From: Spirochaetia bacterium
GTDB taxonomy: Bacteria > Spirochaetota > Spirochaetia > Treponematales > Treponemataceae
Assembly (NCBI GenBank): GCA_900770075.1
Contig: CAAGIZ010000194.1
Location: forward strand, 1-5,298
DNA length: 5,298 nt
Direction: 5' to 3'
Shown here in pieces: positions 1 to 4,030 of this stretch. Position numbers and translations under genes: made by a program. Below the pieces are notes generated by a model that searched no databases, was not told the DNA's origin, and saw only the letters and a program-made list of their open reading frames with translations. Each line of letters begins with the position of its first letter. The stretch's first letter is position 1.

Positions 1-67
1 CTTTGACTTATGGCAATTTGACGGGAAGTGCTGATTAATCGCTTCAAAGTGTTAATCAGCACTTCCC
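1..67 (-). repeat. 67-bp palindromic intergenic repeat, copy 1 (inverted relative to copy 2)
   Basis: This stretch is the reverse complement of 2370-2436 with one mismatch (T11 against G2426). It contains a perfect 16-bp inverted repeat, GGGAAGTGCTGATTAA at 23-38 and its complement at 52-67, around a 13-nt loop, followed by no T-run. The window starts inside or at the edge of the element, so its true outer end is unknown. It lies 61 bp upstream of flbB. The architecture (intergenic, near-perfect palindrome, repeated in both orientations) resembles REP/BIME or MITE elements, but no family name can be assigned from sequence alone. Strand is given relative to copy 2 and is arbitrary. Confidence 0.9.
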
Positions 68-128
68 AAAGTGTGCTGAAGGTTGCCTGTGCTGGCAAAT
101 CCTGAAATCAATTTTTTGGTGGAAAACA

Positions 129-758
129 ATGGCTGGAAGTCGTGGATTTGGAAAAACAATTGCGCTGATTTTTTTAATCGTAATCATAGTTCTCGGCGGA
201 CTTTTGTGGTTTGACTATCTGGGCATTGTAAATGCAAAGACGGTTTTTACTCCCCTTTACAAACTTTTAGGTCTTCAGCCGCAGACTTCTGTTTCTGCCA
301 AATCGTCAAAACCCCTTCAGGCTGATCTGGAAGACGACAGGCTGGCAAAACGTCTGGAAGCACTGGAAATCCGCCGGCAGGAACTGGACAAAAGGGAAGC
401 CGACATTGCCCGGTCAGAAAATGCAAACGAGGCAATAGCCCGGGAACTTGAAGACAGACAAAAATCTCAGGAAGAAAGAGAAAAAACATTCAACAATGAG
501 GTCAAAAAGTACGATGATAGAAATACAAACATCGAACAAATTTCGACCTATCTGCAAAGCATGCCTCCTAAGACGGCAGTTGATCAGCTTCTTGGAATGG
601 ACGACCAGGACATAATCGACATCCTGCGAAAGACAGATGCCCTGGCAGAAGCCTCAAGAACTGCTTCCATGACTTCTGTCTGGCTTATGAATATGCCTGC
701 AGAACGTGCTGCGGTAATCCAGCGGAAGATGGCATCCAAGCCGGAAAAACTGGACTGA
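129..758 (+). CDS. flbB: Periplasmic flagellar collar protein FlbB
   Basis: The product has 209 residues, close to the roughly 205 of the Borrelia protein. It has one N-terminal membrane segment (about residues 10-28, very rich in I, L and V). A charged, predominantly helical coiled-coil stretch follows (about 66-134, rich in E, R, K and Q). The C-terminal domain (about 135-205) contains two spaced MPxxxA motifs (MPPKTA at 145-150 and MPAERA at 189-194), typical of the MotE/MgtE-N-like fold. In Borrelia, FlbB builds the base of the spirochaete-specific collar around the periplasmic motor and is needed for stator assembly and flagellar orientation. The ATG at 129 has a GGTGGA-type binding site at 118-123, five bases upstream. 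fliK follows after 104 bp, matching the flbB-fliK order of spirochaete flagellar operons. MotE itself is an alternative name for the fold, but the size and neighbour favour FlbB. Confidence 0.85.
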   Translation: MAGSRGFGKTIALIFLIVIIVLGGLLWFDYLGIVNAKTVFTPLYKLLGLQPQTSVSAKSSKPLQADLEDDRLAKRLEALEIRRQELDKREADIARSENANEAIARELEDRQKSQEEREKTFNNEVKKYDDRNTNIEQISTYLQSMPPKTAVDQLLGMDDQDIIDILRKTDALAEASRTASMTSVWLMNMPAERAAVIQRKMASKPEKLD

Positions 759-815
759 TTTTAGGGCACCTCGAAAAACTCGTCTTTGCCGCTTTTTGCC
801 GGTATCAGACAGGTT
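758..815 (+). repeat. Possible fragment of a dispersed intergenic repeat in the flbB-fliK gap
   Basis: The 15-mer ATTTTAGGGCACCTC at 758-772 matches the reverse complement of 3907-3921 at 14 of 15 positions. After it, both copies show, in the same order, an AAAAAC stretch, a TTTTGCC word and TATCAG (here ending at about 809; in the other copy reading leftwards down to about 3857), with gaps between them. This suggests that the flbB-fliK spacer carries a truncated, diverged copy of the element lying upstream of ileS. Only the 15-mer match is strong; the rest was aligned by eye. No terminator-like hairpin with a T-run was seen in this gap. Confidence 0.4.
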
Positions 816-852
816 GCAGAATACAGAAATTTTCCGGTGTTTGAATAAAACT

Positions 853-857
853 GGAGG
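853..857 (+). promoter_or_regulatory. Ribosome binding site of fliK
   Basis: GGAGG lies five bases before the ATG at 863. It is the strongest Shine-Dalgarno match of the genes in this window and fixes the fliK start. The gene therefore has its own initiation signal and is not translationally coupled to flbB. Confidence 0.8.
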
Positions 858-862
858 TTCTG

Positions 863-2260
863 ATGCTGCAGACCGTTCAACTGGATTCACTTTTGCCTCA
901 AAATCAGACACAGCAGTTTTCCGTGCAGAAAACTTCAGGCAGCGGAGAGTCCTTTTTAGACCTTGTCCGCTTTAATCAGAAAAAAACCGGGGAAGCCCAA
1001 AAAACGGACTCAAAAAACGGTGTTTCCGATAAAAAGACAGAAAAAAAACAGGCAGACTCTCTGAAAACTCAAAAAGCAGAAGGGGAAGAGCCCTCTGTTT
1101 TAACTCAATCTTATTCCGCGCTTCAGAACGAAAACGAAAAAATCTCTGCTTCAGAACAGGTGGCAGACCAGAATTCAAACCTTCAGATTGAAGAAAATCT
1201 GGAAATTTCTTTTGAAAATGCCCTCATTCCTGCAGAAATTGCTTCCGAAGAGGGAGCCAGAACTGTCCTTACAGACGGGCAGATGGAATGGCTGAAAACT
1301 CCTGTCCTCAAAAAAATGGAGCAGACTGACGGAACAGAAAATCTTTCCGCCGATGATTTTGCCCGGCTGATAGAAAGCGCTGTTGATTTTATTCCCGGAG
1401 AAGCCGGCAGCGAAGAACTTTTGGAAAAAGCCCAGAACCTGTCAGCCTCCGACCCGGAGATGTTCCTAAAAAATGCGGCTCAGGGCGGAGAAGTTTCTTC
1501 AGCTTTAACGGAAAACTTTAAGGCTTTGGAAGCGGATGGGGGCTCTTCTTCAGAAAAAACAGAAAAACTCAAAGAAGAAAAAAAATCCCTGAAATTTCAG
1601 GTAAGCGACTTCCGCACCGAAAAAACGGACGGAAAAACAGCAGAGCGGCCTGTGGAAAAAACGCAGGGCACAAAAGAGCTGAACCTTTCCTATAAAAAAG
1701 AAAGCGAAAATACAGTTCAGGTTACCATGGATCTTTCTGCAGCGGCAAACCGGAACATAACGTCTTCGGACAGCCAGAGTGCCGGTGCAAACGGTTCTGT
1801 TTTTCAGAACATGCTTTCAAATGCCGTTCAGGCTAATGCCCAGGATTTTGTAAAGGCAGGAAACCTGATTCTGCGGGACAACAATCAGGGCAGCATAAAT
1901 CTCGTCCTGAACCCGGAAAAACTTGGTAATGTTAAAATTTCCCTAAATCTGTCGGACAAGCTTATTTCTGCTTCCATAACCGTGCATTCCAGGGAAGCTT
2001 ACGAGGCCATGAAAGACGGAATAGCCTCTCTGAAAGAAGCGTTTGCGGGAAACGGATTTGAAACAGGCGATTTTAACCTTAATTTTGCAAATCAGGGGGG
2101 ACAGTTTTCAAAAGAGCAGGGCGGAAGCCAGCAGTGGCAGTCCCAGTTTTTTGGAAACAAAAGATATTCAGACTATTCTGAAGCGGGAGTACTTTTTGCC
2201 GATGAAAAAACAGGCAGGTACTCAGAATCAGAAAAATATGCGGTCAATATAGTGGCATAG
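863..2260 (+). CDS. fliK: Flagellar hook-length control protein FliK (Tap1-like)
   Basis: The product has 465 residues. FliK is exported through the flagellar type III system, measures the hook, and with FlhB switches export from rod/hook to filament substrates. The first 330 or so residues are low-complexity, rich in E, K, S, Q and N, and look disordered, as expected for the ruler part of this family. The C-terminal domain (about 335-415) matches the Flg_hook pattern: INLVLNPEKLGNVKISL at about 345-361, with the conserved PEKLG at 351-355, then a helix-rich end with alternating hydrophobics and a GFETGDF turn. A tail rich in Q, G and S follows. The start has an excellent GGAGG site. Its position after flbB supports the call; in treponemes the equivalent gene is tap1, upstream of flgD and flgE. 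flgD is not found downstream here. Two A8 runs (1041-1048 and 1578-1585) lie in the disordered part. Confidence 0.85.
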   Translation: MLQTVQLDSLLPQNQTQQFSVQKTSGSGESFLDLVRFNQKKTGEAQKTDSKNGVSDKKTEKKQADSLKTQKAEGEEPSVLTQSYSALQNENEKISASEQVADQNSNLQIEENLEISFENALIPAEIASEEGARTVLTDGQMEWLKTPVLKKMEQTDGTENLSADDFARLIESAVDFIPGEAGSEELLEKAQNLSASDPEMFLKNAAQGGEVSSALTENFKALEADGGSSSEKTEKLKEEKKSLKFQVSDFRTEKTDGKTAERPVEKTQGTKELNLSYKKESENTVQVTMDLSAAANRNITSSDSQSAGANGSVFQNMLSNAVQANAQDFVKAGNLILRDNNQGSINLVLNPEKLGNVKISLNLSDKLISASITVHSREAYEAMKDGIASLKEAFAGNGFETGDFNLNFANQGGQFSKEQGGSQQWQSQFFGNKRYSDYSEAGVLFADEKTGRYSESEKYAVNIVA

Positions 2261-2268
2261 CGGAGTCC

Positions 2269-2343
2269 ATGGGTAAACGCTCCATGCAGCCCCAAAGGCA
2301 GGGACGGCGGAATCCGGTGAGGTTTGAAAAAAAACTAAACTGA
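2269..2343 (+). CDS. Possible 24-residue basic mini-ORF after fliK
   Basis: An ATG at 2269, eight bases after the fliK stop (TAG 2258-2260), opens 24 codons ending at TGA 2341-2343. GGAG at 2262-2265 could serve as ribosome binding site, but at three bases it is closer than usual. The product would carry eight K/R residues and one E, in a pattern of short basic clusters. I recognise no family, and it does not resemble the start of FlgD, the gene expected at this place. It may be chance, a coupled leader-type peptide, or the remnant of a gene cut by the repeat insertion that follows 26 bp downstream. Length alone gives no support. Confidence 0.15.
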   Translation: MGKRSMQPQRQGRRNPVRFEKKLN

Positions 2344-2369
2344 AAGCCAAAACTGCCGAAAAATACTTA

Positions 2370-2436
2370 GGGAAGTGCTGATTAACACTTTGAAGCGATT
2401 AATCAGCACTTCCCGTCAAATTGCCGTAAGTCAAAG
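2370..2436 (+). repeat. 67-bp palindromic intergenic repeat, copy 2
   Basis: This is the complete partner of the repeat at 1-67, in opposite orientation, with 66 of 67 bases identical. Its hairpin has arms at 2370-2385 and 2399-2414 (16 bp, perfect) with loop 2386-2398. The loop is the reverse complement of the loop in copy 1, so the whole unit and not just the stem is conserved. It begins 110 bp after the fliK stop. No T-run follows the stem, so it is not a standard intrinsic terminator on the + strand, although the stem could still stabilise an mRNA 3' end. Confidence 0.92.
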
Positions 2437-2478
2437 ACTTACAGTCAGCGACTTACAGTCTTTGACTTACGGACAATT
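2419..2478 (+). repeat. Second hairpin with internal direct repeats, fused to repeat copy 2
   Basis: A perfect 16-bp inverted repeat runs from CCGTAAGTCAAAGACT (2424-2439) to its complement (2457-2472). It extends by five more pairs (2419-2423 with 2474-2478) past one bulged A at 2473. The stem region and 17-nt loop also hold an 11-bp direct repeat, GACTTACAGTC, at 2436-2446 and 2450-2460. The right arm (CTTTGACTTACGG, 2460-2472) resembles the outer end of repeat copy 1 (1-13). The word therefore occurs three times in the window: twice in + orientation and once in -. Confidence 0.85.
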
Positions 2479-2500
2479 CGCTGCATTCAGTGTTTCCCTA

Positions 2501-2590
2501 GCCCCGATTGGAACGGCGCGCAGCGTTGGCGGATTTATTCGCCAATGAGCGGTCAAGCGAACCGTGGAAAGCGGGTTTGACCGCTGATGC
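2501..2590 (+). repeat. GC-rich intergenic repeat block A
   Basis: This non-coding block holds GATTGGA (2506-2512), a short hairpin with arms TTGGCG (2526-2531) and CGCCAA (2540-2545), and AGCGG (2548-2552). It also holds an 8-bp inverted repeat, GCGGTCAA (2549-2556) with TTGACCGC (2577-2584), enclosing GAACCGTGGAAAGCGGG (2559-2575). The order GATTGGA, AGCGG, GAACCnnGGAAAGCnnG recurs on the opposite strand in block B upstream of ileS. The matching anchors in the same order imply one diverged dispersed family with a variable middle. The right boundary is uncertain and runs into the possible ATG at 2587. Confidence 0.55.
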
Positions 2591-2601
2591 GCTCCAAAAC
2601 C

Positions 2602-2630
2602 TTTCCTAAAATTTTTTTTTACTCTATAAT
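2602..2630 (+). promoter_or_regulatory. Possible promoter for the hypothetical secreted protein
   Basis: A consensus -10 box TATAAT lies at 2625-2630. The best -35 at 17-bp spacing is TTTCCT (2602-2607), only three of six consensus bases. The region is extremely T-rich, so a chance TATAAT is quite possible. If real, transcription would begin near 2637, downstream of the ATG at 2587, which would favour the GTG at 2650 as translation start. Confidence 0.3.
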
Positions 2631-2649
2631 TTTTTTTGTGAATTTTTTT

Positions 2650-3660
2650 GTGAAAAAAGTTTTTTTTCTTCTGGTTTTTGTTTTATTTTCCCCTTGCTTT
2701 TCTGTCTGCCGGGATTATTCTCATTCTGAGGACTATTTTGAAGATGTTCCGGCTCTGCTTCAGGGAGTTTGGCAGGGCAGCGACAGGCTTTTGCTTTTTT
2801 CCGGGGACGGTTCTCCTTTTGCCTGTGTCCTGCGGGTTTTTTACGGCTGGTATGATGACCGGGCGGCGGAAGGTGAAGGTTTTGCACAGATTTTAAGCCG
2901 GGACAGAAACAATACTGCCGCTCCCAGACCGGAAAACATTTCCATAGAATTCAAGACCCTTGTTGAAAATTCCGCAAAGACTTCCGGTGCCTACGAGCTT
3001 AAAATAAAATATCCTGCCTTAAAGGATTTTGTCTACATTCCTCTGGCCGTGGTGGAGGGGAAAATCTACCTTAATTTTCTTATCCGGGAAGATTTTGAAG
3101 AAGAAACTGAAGAAAATTCTCCGAAGACCGAAACTTTCTTTTTAAAGGACTTTTCTGCCGCTTCCGGAATTACGATTTCTCCCCCGGTCATAAAAAAAGA
3201 GCTTTTGAGTTATGTTGCAGACGGTCAGAATGTCTATCCCGTGCGTTACTGGCTTTCCGAAATGGAAGAAAACGACAGTCGGGCAGAACTTTACGACGGG
3301 GAAATCACTTTCAGCATTCCAAAATTCCTTCAGGCAGCAGGGAACCTCTACACATGCACCACAGGGCTCGCCTCAAAAATCAGGAACGTAAAAAAAACAG
3401 ATGCTTTTCCCGTAGACTTTGTAACCGACGAAGAAAAAAAAATCTATGCCTTTGGAAAAGAATACCTGGTCTATGTGCCGGGCAGCGGAAATTACGAGCA
3501 GATTTTAAATGCAGCTCAAAAAAACAATCAGCGCCGCCACCCGCCTTCAAAACCTCCGTTTCCCATAACCGAGCCGAAGTTCCGCTGGAAAGAAATTTCT
3601 GACATAGAACTTTACGATGTGCGCACCTGGAACCGACGGAATCTGGACATTCACAAGTAA
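2650..3660 (+). CDS. Hypothetical secreted or envelope protein with N-terminal signal sequence
   Basis: I do not recognise this 336-residue protein. From GTG 2650 it begins with two lysines (residues 2-3), a hydrophobic core (4-14, rich in F, L and V) and a possible cleavage region around PCFSVC (15-20), a textbook signal-peptide layout. Cys16 or Cys20 could be lipidated only with a poor lipobox. The frame is open back to ATG 2587 (357 residues). That start would lie in repeat block A and add a second hydrophobic stretch before the signal peptide. Neither start has a clear Shine-Dalgarno site. The mature part begins near an acidic stretch, then GVWQGSDRLLLF (about 43-54) and VLRVFYGWYDD (about 63-73), which loosely recalls a beta-barrel ligand-binding opening; this is only an impression. 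An acidic segment (about 156-165) and a proline-rich stretch near 300-312 follow. It shows no link to flagella or ileS. Confidence 0.65.
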   Translation: MKKVFFLLVFVLFSPCFSVCRDYSHSEDYFEDVPALLQGVWQGSDRLLLFSGDGSPFACVLRVFYGWYDDRAAEGEGFAQILSRDRNNTAAPRPENISIEFKTLVENSAKTSGAYELKIKYPALKDFVYIPLAVVEGKIYLNFLIREDFEEETEENSPKTETFFLKDFSAASGITISPPVIKKELLSYVADGQNVYPVRYWLSEMEENDSRAELYDGEITFSIPKFLQAAGNLYTCTTGLASKIRNVKKTDAFPVDFVTDEEKKIYAFGKEYLVYVPGSGNYEQILNAAQKNNQRRHPPSKPPFPITEPKFRWKEISDIELYDVRTWNRRNLDIHK

Positions 3661-3674
3661 CTGTTACAAGTAAC

Positions 3675-3697
3675 GTCACAACTGACATCCGTTTTTT
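3675..3697 (+). terminator. Weak terminator-like element after the hypothetical gene
   Basis: A short stem, GTCA (3675-3678) and TGAC (3683-3686) with a four-base loop, is followed five bases later by a T6 run (3692-3697). The four-pair stem is too weak for a confident intrinsic terminator. It is listed only because nothing better follows the stop codon at 3658-3660. Confidence 0.2.
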
Positions 3698-3719
3698 GTA
3701 ATTTTTTGGCGCGAAACCT

Positions 3720-3921
3720 CTGTCTACGGGCTTTCCGGGGTTCGGTGCCCTCATTCCTCCGCTCCCTAATTTTGCAAAGCAAAAGTGTTTGCAAAGCAAA
3801 AGTGTTTGCAAACACGGTCGCTTCGGAACGGCCTGGGCCGCCCCTCCAATCCCGCGCTGATAGTCGCAGGCAAAACCGTGCAATCAGAGTGTTTTTACGT
3901 TGTTGTTAGAGGTTCCCTAAA
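3720..3921 (-). repeat. GC-rich intergenic repeat block B in the 370-bp gap before ileS
   Basis: Region 3661-4030 has no supported gene, and most of it is this block. Read on the minus strand it shows, in order: ATTTTAGGGAACCTC (3921-3907, 14/15 to 758-772), GATTGGAGGGGCGG (within 3851-3835), AGCGG (3763-3759) and GAACCCCGGAAAGCCCG (3743-3727). The last three anchors appear in the same order in block A on the plus strand. A hairpin, CGGCC (3829-3833) with GGCCG (3836-3840), and a 17-bp tandem duplication sit in the middle. A 167-codon minus-strand reading frame crosses it, but its repeat-driven, Cys/Arg-rich translation argues against a gene. Confidence 0.55.
3771..3812 (+). repeat. 17-bp tandem repeat, two perfect copies plus a partial third
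   Basis: The unit TTTGCAAAGCAAAAGTG is present at 3771-3787 and 3788-3804, followed by eight matching bases at 3805-3812. The unit itself contains the small palindrome TTTGCAAA. It interrupts repeat block B and is the type of array whose copy number can change by slippage. Confidence 0.9.
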
Positions 3922-3939
3922 ATATGGAAAATCATTATA
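3894..3939 (+). promoter_or_regulatory. Candidate promoter region of ileS
   Basis: Two overlapping sigma-70-like possibilities are visible. First: TTTACG (3894-3899), a 16-bp spacer and TAAAAT (3916-3921), with four and five of six consensus bases. Second: TTCCCT (3911-3916), a 17-bp spacer and TATACT (3934-3939), with three and five of six. Either would give an ileS leader of about 85-105 nt. The TAAAAT box lies in the end motif of repeat block B, so the first promoter would be partly repeat-derived. No T-box stem or tRNA-specifier structure was recognised in the leader. Confidence 0.4.
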
Positions 3940-4019
3940 CTGAAATGAATAGCAGGTGCCGTTTTTTTTGAAGTGCCTTAAACCGTGTTTCTGGCAGGTG
4001 CCTGTAAATCAAAAAATAA

Positions 4020-4024
4020 AGAGG
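4020..4024 (+). promoter_or_regulatory. Ribosome binding site deciding the GTG start of ileS
   Basis: AGAGG lies six bases upstream of GTG 4031. The reading frame from this GTG begins with residues typical of an IleRS N-terminus (YTPVNPKPDFPKQEEEVLKF). No in-frame ATG occurs before the HIGH-type motif, so the site settles the start. Confidence 0.75.
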
Positions 4025-4030
4025 CAGACT

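Noticed and set aside
23..67. Hairpin as an intrinsic terminator
   Set aside because: The stem is strong but AT-rich and is followed by AAAGTG, not a T-run. The same holds for the inverted copy at 2370-2414, which is followed by GTCAAATT. The duplicated unit points to a repeat element.
2424..2472. CRISPR-like array
   Set aside because: The direct repeat is only 11 bp, occurs twice with a 3-bp gap, and is part of a hairpin. There are no regular spacers and no cas genes.
2654..2896. Alternative frames overlapping the start of the hypothetical protein (minus 2624-2887, plus 2678-2896)
   Set aside because: They are shadows in other frames of the signal-peptide-bearing gene, with no start signal or domain. 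The main frame is far longer and has a coherent signal sequence.
3380..3883. 167-codon minus-strand reading frame
   Set aside because: It runs through the tandem repeat and repeat block B and then antisense into the hypothetical gene. The translation is Cys/Arg-rich without domain character, and it has no convincing start signal.
3940..4030. T-box or other riboswitch controlling ileS
   Set aside because: No T-box consensus, specifier stem or terminator/antiterminator pair was recognisable. The leader is short and AT-rich, and T-boxes are mainly a Gram-positive feature.
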